Shown one piece after another: positions 52,273 through 64,000 of a stretch of 64,000 nt of DNA. The notes beneath the pieces were generated by a model. That model searched no databases. It saw nothing but the letters and a program-made list of their open reading frames with translations, and had not been told where the DNA came from. Position 1 is the stretch's first letter; the number at the start of each line of letters is the position of its first letter. The stretch is from Apostichopus japonicus (Eukaryota; Echinodermata; Holothuroidea; Aspidochirotida; Stichopodidae). Where the stretch lies: positions 994,001 through 1,058,000 of the forward strand of contig NC_092566.1 of the NCBI RefSeq assembly GCF_037975245.1, in the 5' to 3' direction. Made by a program: the position numbers and the translations under genes.

Positions 52273-55200
52273 CTACACAACGTTTGTATGATACAGATCC
52301 CTAGCAGTGTAAGTCCTCTTACCCTTCAGAAAATAGCAAATATTATTCACTTGATCTCGCGTCGTCATCTTGTACTTGCTGTTCCACCCCGATGGGCGAT
52401 ACGTCGCAGTCAGACCCCGAGAAATCACAAGAAACTGAGCCGAGACCACCGTCAGCTCCCAGAAAATTGATAAGATATTACCCGCGATCAACATGTTCAG
52501 CCACCCTTCCTTGAAAAAAATAATGGAAAAAAACTGCATCCAAGCCATGTCGCCGCCAAGGTGGGAGAGAATAAGGTATATGCCGGCCTGTGCCGAGAAC
52601 AACGCATGGAGTAGAGATGTCAACAACAGGAAGAAGATGAAGGAACGATGATTGTTTCTGGCGATGCAGGTCAGTAGAAACAGACAGTGGTGGTCATGAT
52701 CATAGAAACACTTCTGACATATCTTGCAGTGTTTCACTCTCTCTGGAGGGATAATCTAAAGATTAAGAAAACAAAGAAGATCTCTGGAGGGATAATCTAC
52801 AGATTAAGAAACAAAGAAGAAAAACACCCTCATATGGTCATATTTCTCGGTTAGGTGAGACTTTAAAGGTATTCTGAAATTAAATAGTATCCAATGTCTT
52901 CATGCAGAGGCTAATTTAAAAGACATAGGTGACAACAGTTAGTATTCTGTGTTTTATCAGGCCAGGAAGACTACAACCACACGATCCGTATACAATTAGG
53001 GGGTTCCAGGGAGGTAATGGATAGAGGCTAATGCATTTTCATTTTCATAATATACCTAAGGAAATGTGAAGACCTTCAACTGGAGACCGGTTATATAGAT
53101 ATACCCAGAGAGTAATCTGGTTCTTGATTCATGGCATGTTACAAAGCAGTAAGAACAAATACTATGTTTGTCACAAACTTTCCCTCCAGTGAATACGAAA
53201 TTGCTCCTCAATAATCAGAATAACTTTCTTTGCAGTGAACTTAGAAGTCTTGGTAGAAGCTACTAGTCAAGAGTCTAATCTCATAGGAATGTGAAAAATC
53301 CCTGGCATATCTAGCCAAAGTTACTAACTTACCACCTAATACAAGACTTACATTGTGAATTAAAAAAGTCCTCCATGCATCATCCACTAGCAGTACACCT
53401 TCCTCACAGAAATGACAAATGTAGTCTACCTGTTGCAGTTATTAGTGGAAAACCTTAAATCACGCATTAAAGTGTTGGGTAAATGTACCTAGTATGAATT
53501 CTAAATTTCACTGAAAACACATTTGCCCTTGGCTGTATGGTCTTAAATGAATACTGGAGTCATGTATTTAATCTTACCTCACAAGTCACACAGAAATCAC
53601 TGATTTCACATTGGCCCTTGGCTATATGGTCTTAGGTGAAAACTGAGTCATGCTTGGAAGCCACTACATATATAACTTACCTCACAAGTCACACAGAAAT
53701 CAATGATGTCACATTGGCCCTTGGCTATATGGTTTTTGGTGAATACGGAGTCATGTTTTGAAGCCATCACATATAAAACTTACCTCACAGGTCACACAGA
53801 AGCCACTGATTGTACATTGGCCCTTGGCTATATAGTCTTAGGTGAACACGGAGTCATGTTTTGAATCTTACCTCACAAGTCACACAGAAATCAATGATGT
53901 CACATTGGCCCTTGGCTATATGGTCTACTGTTGTGTATTCCTCAAGATGGCTATTACTGTTCCTTGAAGTCTGGCAAGCTCCTGGGTCGTTTGTGAGTAG
54001 TCTAATGTACATATATAGCATAACTGCAGCCAGACTGAATGAGATGATAACTAGCATGGGATACAGAGGCCACAATAGTACAGAATGGATTAAGGAAAAT
54101 GAATAAAAATTAGGAGTATCAAAAGAATGAAATATCAAAAAATAATGAAGGTGGAAAAATTGTTGCATCAGAAACAAAAAATGGATGTTTTGGGGATAAT
54201 TGTTTAAGAGACATTCATGAGTCAACTTGGTAGATTACTTAAAGGAAAATTTGATAAGAAGAGCAAGACCCAGACACAGCAAAGAGAATATGTACTTTAC
54301 GTGGTAGAGATTCTTGTAGTTAACAGTGTAATCAACTAATATTAAAAAGCTCATGTACTGATGACTCTTCTCATGTCATTAATATTTTGACTTGATCAAA
54401 TCTTCTACCTGAATATTCAGGAAGACCAAACCAATGCCTTATCACCCATAACTCATGGGTGTAGTAGTTTATCAGAAGGGTCTCTCTGTAGATATCTTCA
54501 GGAATATCAAACCCACGCCTTATTACCCATAGCTAATGGGTCTCTATCACGTTTATGATGCAGTTAGGTTAACACTTCTGTCTCCTTTAAAATAACATCT
54601 GAATACAAAAGTTTTCAAAGGATATCTGGAAGTACTTTATACATGTACACAACACCAGTGTGGAAAATGCCTGCACCAAATGCTCCTGCATACACAGGAT
54701 TGGACCATCTGTAAAAGTGAAACACAAATGGTTTAAATTTAGGATGGCGAAATGTGAAATCAAGTAGCATCATTTAAGCACTGAGTGCATTGTCCAAAAA
54801 CTACAACAGAATTGAGTTCAGTTTGATGATTTTACTCTCAAAGTGAGTTTGATGACTTAACCTCAAATTAAGTTTGAGGACTTACTCTCAAAACAAATTT
54901 AACAACTTATTCTCGAACCTAGTTTGATGATTAACTCTCAAACCAAGTTTGACGATTTAAACTCAAACCTGATTTGATGACTTACTCTCAAACCGAATTT
55001 GATGATTACTCTCAGAGTTTTATGACTTACTCTCAAACCTAACTTGATAATTACTCTCGGAGTTTTATGACTTACTCTCAAACCTAATTTCATAACTTTA
55101 CTTTCAAGTCAAGTTTGATGTCTTTCACTCAAAACGGAATTTGATGATTTCTCTCAGAGTTTGATGTCTTACACTCAAACTGAATTTGATGATTTCTCTT

Positions 55201-58200
55201 CAGAGTTTGATGTCTTACACTCAAACTGAATTTGATGATTTCTCTTCAGAGTTTGATGTCTTACACTCAAACTGAATTTGATGATTTCTCTTCAGAGTTT
55301 GATGTCTTACACTCAAACTCAGAGTTTGATGTCTTACACTCAAACTGAATTTGATGATTTCTCTTCAGAGTTTGATGACTGACTCTCAAACTGAAACTGA
55401 TGGATTAATGTGAAACCCAGTTTAAAGGAGGACTTTAAGACACAAAATTAATTTTGACATGTTGATACCATTATAAAGAACTGTTATCAGTTCAGGTTGT
55501 AGATCTATACCACTTTTAATTTGGTGTGATATAACCCTTTAAACAGCTGGGTTTTACCAATGAAAGTGACTGAACTGTATAGTCTAAACCACAGCACTTT
55601 AGGTCAATTCTTCAGATGTCAAACAAAAGTCAATGAGATAATGTAAGACTTTAACAATGCTTTCAAAATGTTGTCTTTGACAAATGGACTTAAATGTCAT
55701 CCAAGAAGAGCTCTGTTTTTCATATGAAGTTAAAAGACCATATTTTGGTTGAGTTATTAGAATTGATAAAACAATGGATTAACTTATAAACATTTAGGCC
55801 TGCACTGTCATCATCAATTTAGCCTTAAAGGAGCATTCTAGAGATTCAGCATATTAAAGATGAATATCTTGAAAATAACAGAATATTAGCTATAAAAACA
55901 TTAGTTAGCACTCCAGCATTTCTTTGTCTTGGACTGAGAAGTTTCAAGAATAACTCTCTGTATTAAAAAGTTTGATGTTTATTAATCTCAACTGACCTGG
56001 ACATGTGCGGTAACCTGTGATTCTGCTTGATGATGTAGCTGAAGAGAATTACGGTAAGGATGGTGACCACCAGGCCGCTGTAGCCACGGAAGAGATACCC
56101 AGTGAAGACAATATTGACGAGTGAGACAGCCGGTACGAGCAACATGACAAACCAAGAGAGGAGGGGTCCCGACGGAGGTTTACGAGGGTCTTTTGCGTCT
56201 GTCAAGCTTTCCATCTGAGAGCGTATATATGCATGTCTGTAGGGCGGAAGTGAATTTTAATTTTAGTAGCTGGATGCAAATCATTAGTAGCGGGCACATG
56301 CAAACCAAGTGCAAAGTAGATGCACACTGGGACATGGTGGGTTTATTGTGTTTACCATCATGTCATCACAAACACACACACACACCCCCATAGGTACCTT
56401 TAACCTTCAAGATATAAAATAAAATAGAACAAAGTAACAACAATTTCAAATTAACATCGTCTCCTCAGAGTAGAACTACTTACGACCTAGTCTTTCCTTC
56501 ACTTAGGATGTTCATTGGTGTCTGGCCGTTGGAATTGGCCTCTGTAAGTGTTCCACAACCTCCAAACTCAACAAGAGTCCAAACTGTCTCTGTCAAGCCA
56601 GTAGTGCAGGCATAATGAAGAGCAATATTGCCATTGCTGTCCTTGAATCTGGCATCTGATCTCTGAGAAAATACAGACAAAGTCAACTAATCATACGAGG
56701 AAGTAGTAGAATGCTGAGACATATTTAGATTGTCAAACACAAAGCTATAACCATCATTACATTTGCCTCAATTCTTATTCTTCATGTTTGAAAGGATAAT
56801 GGACAGGAGGAGATGGCGGGGGGGGGGGGGGGGGGGGGGTGTGGTCACTGTGTTGAGATTGGTGGGGTCCTTTAAGTAGTTTTCTTTTTTGGAGATGGAA
56901 GACAAACTATTGGGGGAGAAACCTCTTACAAACAATACTATATTCTACACCAATAACGTTACAGTATTTGATCACCAAATTGCCTCTTTTTTACTGAGCA
57001 AAACATCAAAGATGGCTGCCAACCTCGAAGGAGAAGAAACTTACCTCCTTCCGTAGGAGATACTTAATAGCATCTTGAAATCCTTGTGAGCTGGCAAGAT
57101 GCAAAGGAGTCACCCCTCTAAAATCAAATCAAAGAAAGGTACCACAGAATGAGGATGCATTTAAGATAAACCTTTACCTGTCAAAGGAATGGATTTCATA
57201 AGCTTCCGTGATGGGATGATGGGCTGACATTTACAAACAGTGGGTGGGATGAGGTGTTGGAGCATTTCCCTCAGATTTCACTCAACCTCCACCAGTTCTA
57301 ATAAATATATTCTAGAAGCAAAGTGAAGAACCTTTAAGACTTACCCAAAATCCACATCATCATATGGAATATCAAGTACTGTTGCCAAGTAATGCATTGC
57401 AACTCTGTATTAAGAAACAAAAGAAGGGCAGATTACTAAAAATAAACTCTTCATATAAGGGTAGATAGTTGGGTATTACTGAGGTAAAGTCTGAGCTATG
57501 GAAACTCTCTAGCAGAAATGAGAATGCAATCAAGAATATATTCGACAAGCAAATTCTAATCATAATTGGTAACAATTTAAGTGGTTCCTTCTCTGGGTAT
57601 ACTATAACAATGATATGTCCATACACAACTCTTGCATTCATTGCCCACATAACATATCCCTTCATGTGTATCTTTGAAATCCAGCGGCTTGGCTAGCCAT
57701 GATAACTTACAAATGAACCTTGTTTCTTCTTTGTTAACCGGTTCTCATGTTTGATTTGTTTCTTTTGGCAACAAGGATTCATCTTTCATTGTGTTACTAC
57801 AGTGTGATTAACCATCCATTACAGGCTATCAGTACTAGTAAAAGAGATTTTAAGTATAGATTCACAAATCAATTGGATTATAAGCTGATTTGATCATATA
57901 TATGCACAAGATAAGTATCAAACCTTTACCTGTCTCCCATTGGATTAATCAGGAAGCCTGCATAGATTTAATACCAATCACCCTTAATATCTCAAAACTT
58001 CTAATTAGGCCTGCAATATTTATTATGTCTTTATTGGAATGAACTCCACTGCTACCCCACTACATAATATATATACGCCAATGTCCCGAAACGGGCAACA
58101 TAACAAAGAATGAAGATGAACATAAAAAACACAATTACAAAAAAAATTAGCTTAGGTTTAACTGGTGACGTTTCTGACTCTTTTTGACGTTTTACTCTCT

Positions 58201-59723
58201 CCTGCACTGATCCATCTTGACAGCAGTGCCAAAGGTCGTCCGACGCCAGCTTGATCTGTCATTGACCACTTCGCTCCATTTGTGAAGGACATCACCAACT
58301 CAACTGTTACCCCACTAAATAAGAAGTAATACTTACACACTACCTCCACAAGCAGCATGATGCATACCACTCCTTCCCATGGTATCTCTAAATGTTGCGT
58401 CAGCTCCACTTTTCAGGAGTGCATATAGGTTAACAACACTTCCTTGTTTACAGGAAAAGTGGAAAGCTGTTTCACCATAGTCATTTGTTGCATGGATATT
58501 GGCACCATTTTGGATTAACAGTTCAGTTATTTTAGGGTCTCCACGTAGGGCAGCTTTATGTAGAGATGTGTGTCCGTGCAGTTCTGAGAACAAGAGGACA
58601 GAACGTTATAAATACAAATTTAAGTTTGGAGAAAATAGCAAAGTTTTCAGGTTTTAATCAGTGCTAGCAAAACTTAGAATATGAATAACTTAACAAAAAT
58701 TAATTTACAGCACCACTAGTGACTTTTAATTTGTTTTGCAACACTTGTACCAAATCCTAAAATGCAGAACTTTATCTACTGGTGCTGATAATTTTGTGCA
58801 TGAGTAAGTTAGTCAACAAAGAAATTTTAGGAGTATATTACCTTAAACTAAAAGAGACAAGTAGGCTATATTCATAAGCAAACTTGGGCCAAGCCTTTTA
58901 CTAAAGGTGACCAGATGTCCCTGATTTCTGGGCACAGTCACCGGACTTGAAGTATCCCCATAAATGTCCCACAAGTTTATGTACTGTCCCAGGAATATCT
59001 TCAAATTTGAAATCGGTCCTGTGTCATTTCAATTTATTTCTTAGGCCTTTCTAGTTTTAGATACAGCTTGGACCTAAGCATGAATAATGATGACTTCCAG
59101 TTACCTTCACCATTTTTGACAATGAATTTTATCTCAAACAAATGCTTGTCTCAGGATGTAGTATTTTTTATCTTGGGCACATTCTTGAAACATAGAACTA
59201 CCAAAACACTTTTAACACACAGTTAAACATACAGTGTAGTCACTGACTGAGTTATGTAAAAATGGAGGGGAAGGAAGGGGTCAACATCAATATCATGTCC
59301 CCCGATTTCATGGAGAAAAAAATATGGGCACCTTACTTAGGGCCTATGTTGGAGTGTTTTTTTAACAAATGCAATGAACGGAACTGATTAAGACTGTCAA
59401 CCAGCTCTGGCGTAGTCTATTAATTGTGCATTTACTATTAATCAGTAGGCCACTTAAATTGCTAGTTCAGGCACAATGTATCTGTATTAACCTATAAGTC
59501 CCGTGGCCAACACACTACAGTAGTGTCAGTACAGTATAACCTAGGCCTACACAAGGAAGAATATAGTAAATGTACCTTTATTATTTATGACGGAGGCATT
59601 ATTTTTCACAATTTCTGTTAGTTTATCGAAAGGCATGAACGCCAGAATAGCATCACTAATGGAAACAGACTTCGTGCATTCTTTGTCTGCAAATGGAGCA
59701 AACATTCGCGATGTTCCGTCCAT
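52273..59723 (-). CDS. ZDHHC13/17-like: Ankyrin-repeat DHHC palmitoyltransferase, ZDHHC13/17 (HIP14) type
   Basis: This is a Golgi/endomembrane S-palmitoyltransferase. Exons: 59576-59723, 58337-58583, 57345-57404, 57045-57117, 56484-56662, 55997-56236, about 54656-54708 (5' end of the exon sure, 3' end not), 53872-54050 (acceptor uncertain) and 52273-52755. An in-frame TAG lies three codons before the ATG at 59723. Ankyrin repeats fill exons 2-5 (HGHTSLHKAALRGD, YGETAFHFSCKQG, GVTPLHLASSQG, NGNIALHYACTTG, NGQTPMNILSEG). Exon 6 holds two transmembrane spans, exon 8 a third or fourth span followed by the DPG motif and FCVTC, and exon 9 the Cys-rich core HCKICQKC and then DHHC at 52684-52695, followed by two more spans. 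DHHC is intact, but the usual PW after it is LF and the NC pair is TC, as in divergent members. The C-terminus ends DLYHTNVV. Exon 8 and 9 splice sites are locally duplicated. The exon 7/8 phase is unresolved. Confidence 0.9.
52741..52810 (-). repeat. 41-bp tandem duplication of the ZDHHC exon 9 acceptor
   Basis: CTCTGGAGGGATAATCTAAA at 52741 recurs at 52782 as CTCTGGAGGGATAATCTACA. On the minus strand both give an AG followed by ATTATCCCTCCAGAG. Confidence 0.9.
53524..53900 (-). repeat. About 100-bp repeat copying the end of ZDHHC exon 8 and its donor
   Basis: Three full copies plus one partial copy lie downstream of the real exon 8 end. Donor GTAA signals are at 53574, 53677, 53780 and the real one at 53868. 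Each copy encodes IAKGQC, then FCVTCE. Confidence 0.93.
54830..55395. repeat. About 50-bp degenerate minisatellite
   Basis: Repeats of CTCAAACTGAATTTGATGAT with TTCTCTTCAGAGTTTGATG. Regular at 55190-55380 and worn on the left. ZDHHC intron 6. Confidence 0.9.
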
Positions 59724-61134
59724 TTCACCCTAGTGTAGACCTATCTCTTTCTTGAAGCTAGCTTGATTTTGTTGGGTCTAATCCAGTGGTGGATTCAACC
59801 AGGTATAACGAAAAGTAATTTGAAGAGGTGGTCTTAGTCAAATTACTTTTTAATATCCATATGGTTTTTGCTAACTACGTGTGTTGTGAGACGGGGCTTA
59901 CCCTTACCTTTTAAACCTTTCTGGAAACACATTAGGACTTTTAAGATATCGTTTCGTTTCCCCCTGGAGCGATAGTAGCATTTACTGCAATAAGTCTTGG
60001 CTGTCGTAGAACCCGGTATAAATCCGAGCCCGAGATACGTCTTGTAGTTCAAAACAGACCGAGTCCGAGACTAAGCCTAGATAAGTCCAGGACAAAACAA
60101 TTCAGACGATGTACTGTGTGGTGAGCTCGATAACAAATTCGAACTAAACAATTCTCTTCACAAATGAATTCAAGTTTAATTTTCCACAGTTGCATGAAAA
60201 ACATGTAACTGGTTATTTATAGCAAAAAGAACGTTTAGTATAGCCAAGCGATGATTTTCAAATTGTAAAAGTAGGCCTATGTATAGACATACATTCAAAC
60301 TGATATTTATTTGTAACTCAAAGTCTGAATACCGGGGAAGAGGGAAAGAGTAATGGATCAGAGGTTAAAGTATAGCCAAAAGATGGGGGGGGGGGGGATG
60401 ACCCCTTTCCAAGGTCCAAAGATATTGGAAATATTCCACAGATAGTTGAATCGACAATTATGGTCACATAAAAGTATGTATGTATGTAGTGTGTCACTAA
60501 ATGGGCAGAACTTGCAGACGGTCGACTTGATCTGTTGATCATTGTAATGTTCCTTTCTATAAGACAAGACTTTCATAAATGCGGACGGGTAGGATTGATC
60601 CATATGTATTGCTGTGGGTGCCTGTACCTGGTACTAGTTCAAATAAGTCACGTGATCAAAAGCCGAAATAACACGCGTATAGACTACATGTAAGCAATAA
60701 TAATAGTCAATAATGACCGGTGTACACAATTTGTTACGATATACAATTTTTACTCAAAGGCCTTAGTTTAATACAGAATAACAATCGGAACTTGCTATTC
60801 ATGCGCATGGTCAAACATCAACCACGTAGCGAAACCTACCAGATATTCTGTGCGTTACCTCAACAGTTCGTCTCCGCAAGTTTTTTTTTCCATCACTTAT
60901 ATTCAATCTGCTATATTCATAGAGTAACACAAAGTTTGATTTGTGCAGAATACAAAAGAACAGGATGTACGTGAGCCCTTCTGTATATATTATGACAAAA
61001 CCAAAATTGGATTAAGAAAATGGCAAGTCACACCGTCATTAGAAGCATATACGAACTCATAAAACATTCATAATGTTCACAAAAGTGTGTCACTTTTTTG
61101 TTGACTTTTTACATTCAATTCAATTTTTTACATG
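59724..61134. other. Intergenic, ZDHHC promoter side
   Basis: TAGGCCTA-type motifs are present (about 60072 and 60273). A poly-G tract is at about 60385-60400. No coding exon recognised. Confidence 0.5.
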
Positions 61135-61353
61135 TTATAGAAATCTCCTCAAGCATACCGAGGTGCTTTCTAAACTGCCAATTTTTGTCTTTTTGGCAAT
61201 CCATTCTGACACTTTCGGTTCGGCTTTGAATAGTTCCACGAATGATTTCAATAATTCCAGATGCTTAAAATCAAATGTGCCCTCTCCATTGCCAGAGATC
61301 ATGGATATTATATCGTAGTACATGGTGAATATCATTACATCAGTGGGAGTGAT
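61135..61353 (-). CDS. Last exon of a glutathione S-transferase-like gene (partial)
   Basis: An acceptor (AATTTTCAG) at 61354 opens a 72-codon terminal exon. It starts ITPTDVMIFTMYYDII, resembling the T-x-A-D-x-x-x-F N-capping motif of GST C-terminal domains. It continues with HLELLKSFVELFKAEP and KVSEWIAKK, which match the final helix and PxIxxWIxxR end of sigma-type GSTs. A tail of about 17 residues (TKIGSLEST and on) follows and is unlike most GSTs. The thioredoxin-fold half should lie at higher coordinates, but I found no convincing exon between 61809 and 64000, so it may be outside the window. The call rests on short motifs from one exon. Confidence 0.5.
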   Translation of the reverse strand: MTPTDVMIFTMYYDIISMISGNGEGTFDFKHLELLKSFVELFKAEPKVSEWIAKKTKIGSLESTSVCLRRFL

Positions 61354-61456
61354 CTGAAAATTATGAAGAAAGTGGACAAAATAGATAATATAACCTCACA
61401 AATTAATCGAAAGATATGTTATCGTTCTGTTTGACCTTCACGGTTGGATTCATGGA

Positions 61457-61808
<352 letters not shown>

Positions 61809-64000
61809 ATCAACGACCAGAGAAATATGCTTGTAGCGTTTCCATTTCATTCCTCTTTACTCCTTTATTTAGCTTCTTAAAACAATCCGGCTTAATTTAT
61901 TCATATAGTTATAAACCGTGTTTTAAGAACATTTGCGTTGCGATCGTGATTAAGTATGTAAATGCTATATATTACCGCATGTATATACGTATTCCCTATT
62001 AACAACTTTAACCGTGTATTCCTGGATGTTTCAACTATCGTCCTGTCCAATAAATATCATGGATACGGAATGAAATCGACGTTAACAGATTTCTGATTCC
62101 CTCTCAACCCCATCCATCTTATATTGGGATGGTCACGGTGACCATGAAGAGCTGATGTCCTAGGACATTTCTTGTGCATGGAAACGTTAAAAATAAATCA
62201 CAGATACTGTTTGTTTGTATTTTTAATCACTTTTTGTTGAAGTAAATTATCAATTTTGGTACAGAAAAGATTTGATTTCTTCGTAATATGACGTCACGAT
62301 CTGTACAGATAAAATGTTTGCTTTAATCAATTTAATGTGCGTATTATTAACATCATTATTTGATGTATATTCAACCAATGATTAATATAACTAAGATGTA
62401 TTTATTTATTCAGTAATTACTAAGTATTCAGTAAATCAATGATGAGTATATAATGGAACCTATAGTAATCAAGTTTTATTGACGTTGCTTATGCCCTTTT
62501 TATGACGTATATAACTACGTCTCTCTTGTGACTAATTTCAAATCTCTACGGTATAAATATTGACACATACATGTAATAACTCTGGGTTATGTTAAATACA
62601 CGTTTAGATTACCTAGCTACCCGTACAATACCATAAAAAAAACTGAGTTTAACGGGAAGGCATGTACACAGATATACCAACAGACGTTTTAGCCTCTATA
62701 CACTTAAAAATTACTTGTTATTATTATGTACATCGGTCTTAGTGAGCTCAAATACCATGTTATTGTTATGATGGTCAAAGGTTATATGTGGTCAGCGAGT
62801 GGTCAAAATCTGAAAACCTTCAAAATTTGATGACTTCAAACACAAATCTCGAATGAAGTTCATACTGATCTGGCTCCTTCTTAACGAGTGCAAGAAACTG
62901 TCGTTTTCAATGGAGGCCAAAGGTCATTTCAGCCGCAAGAGGTTGATAATGTTAAACCCTTGTAAACACAATAACTCCTGAATTGAAGCTTTAATGGACT
63001 TCATACTTGAATTAATCACAAAAAAAGGGGTGCCGAGGTGGGTGAGGGTAGAAAAAAGAGAGTAGAAAACGAATGACATTTATAATTTCTGTTTTACGTT
63101 TTGTGAAAATTTCAGTTATAGATACCGCGATGTTCGTAGTATCGCGATGTTTTAAGCCATTTATGCACTCACTCATGTACGGCAATATTTGTATCCCACA
63201 TGACTGAGCATGTCTGGCACATTTGCTCTCCGTCTAGTGAAAGAAGGCTTTTTGTTTTTGTATTTTGAACAATCGAAATTTATTTATCATAAAGTAACTA
63301 CTAAGCTACTTTGTACTGATAAAACGTCCATTCAGACATATCTATAACAAAGGCTAAGTACCCTTTTCCGCATTCTTCTTTGAACATCGAATCACCGATT
63401 TGTCCAATTTAATACTGAAGTTGACAAATATCAAGCATACTGGTCTATCGGCAGCCAGTTAGGACAATTTTACAGGCTACTCATACTGCTCATACTGTCA
63501 GTAGGAGTGATTCGAGTACGCCATGAAAGTACAGTTAATTCAAAATTGTCCCAACGGTGTGTAATCGTTTTGAGCAAAGCAAGCGCAATGAACGTTATAC
63601 ATACTGTTCGCTCAATTGGTACTCCCATAAAATCACAATATGATTGCCAGGTCCATTACAATTGTTATAGGTATAGGCCCACGTGGCATCATGCTTCTAT
63701 ATGCACGATATATTCATATACACCACCATTAAAGGGTGTGAAGACTCGCGCAAAAAGAAACGTCTAATGCCGGTAATCTGACCTAGTTTCGAATGAGGTG
63801 TAACAGAAGTGTTAGACACCACCATCAATCGCAGAAAATACACACACAGCTTGCTACCGTCGGTAATTAGACACATAGTGTACAGTCAGTACATACAACT
63901 GCGGTCGATACCCACAGCACAGTGTACAACGATACAGCGATGGACATCTCAGGTCCAGCTAGAGATAACAAGGTATCACGTTTCATTACTGTCTGCATTT
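61809..64000. other. Right end: no firm gene
   Basis: A diverged repeat with AGGCCAAAGGTCATTTCAG lies at about 62770-63010, in the same family as 38190-38290. At 63940-63972 the plus strand reads ATGGACATCTCAGGTCC on to AACAAG and GTATCACG, which could be a first exon with donor, but one short exon is not enough to call a gene. Confidence 0.4.

Noticed and set aside
53353-53433. Extra ZDHHC exon (CHFCEEG reading)
   Set aside because: FCVTC-E joins IIPPERVKHC directly, giving the exact spacing of the DHHC cysteine-rich domain; no room for another exon.

Overview
The window is AT-rich, CpG-poor metazoan DNA with compact GT-AG exons in long introns, many minisatellites, short foldback transposons and poly-C/poly-G tracts. 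Animal gene families, TAGGCCTAGG-type motifs near several 5' ends and the repeat style suggest a marine invertebrate deuterostome, probably an echinoderm. The species cannot be named from sequence alone.

Five protein-coding loci can be supported, all on the minus strand. (1) 1-20796: an annexin of the A7/A11 type with a Gly/Pro/Tyr-rich N-terminus, eleven exons in view, 3' end outside the window. (2) 23229-37359: sialate O-acetylesterase (SIAE), a complete ten-exon model of 600 codons with an unusual N-terminal membrane anchor. (3) 40941-44857: a four-exon, 554-residue, membrane-anchored protein of the DegT/DnrJ/EryC1/StrS PLP-aminotransferase fold, in which the position expected to hold the PLP lysine reads as arginine. 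(4) 52273-59723: an ankyrin-repeat DHHC palmitoyltransferase of the ZDHHC13/17 type, nine exons, one junction unresolved. (5) 61135-61353: a last exon resembling the C-terminal domain of a glutathione S-transferase. Splice phases were followed by hand and agree at every junction except ZDHHC exon 7/8. The five genes do not form an obvious pathway.

Introns and intergenic DNA carry tandem arrays with units of 20, 29, 32, 52, 60, 74, 97 and about 100 bp, a (CAT)n tract of about 350 bp, two LINE fragments, a 795-bp hAT-like element with 8-bp target duplications, a 336-bp palindromic MITE with TAACAA duplications, several smaller foldbacks and a tRNA-derived SINE.

The most notable observations are: tandem arrays that copy real exon ends together with their splice sites in two genes (annexin exon 7, ZDHHC exons 8 and 9), where the annexin copies are in-frame 36-nt potential cassettes; the animal DegT-like protein with Lys replaced by Arg; and the membrane-anchored SIAE. 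No CRISPR array, rRNA gene or intact tRNA gene was seen.
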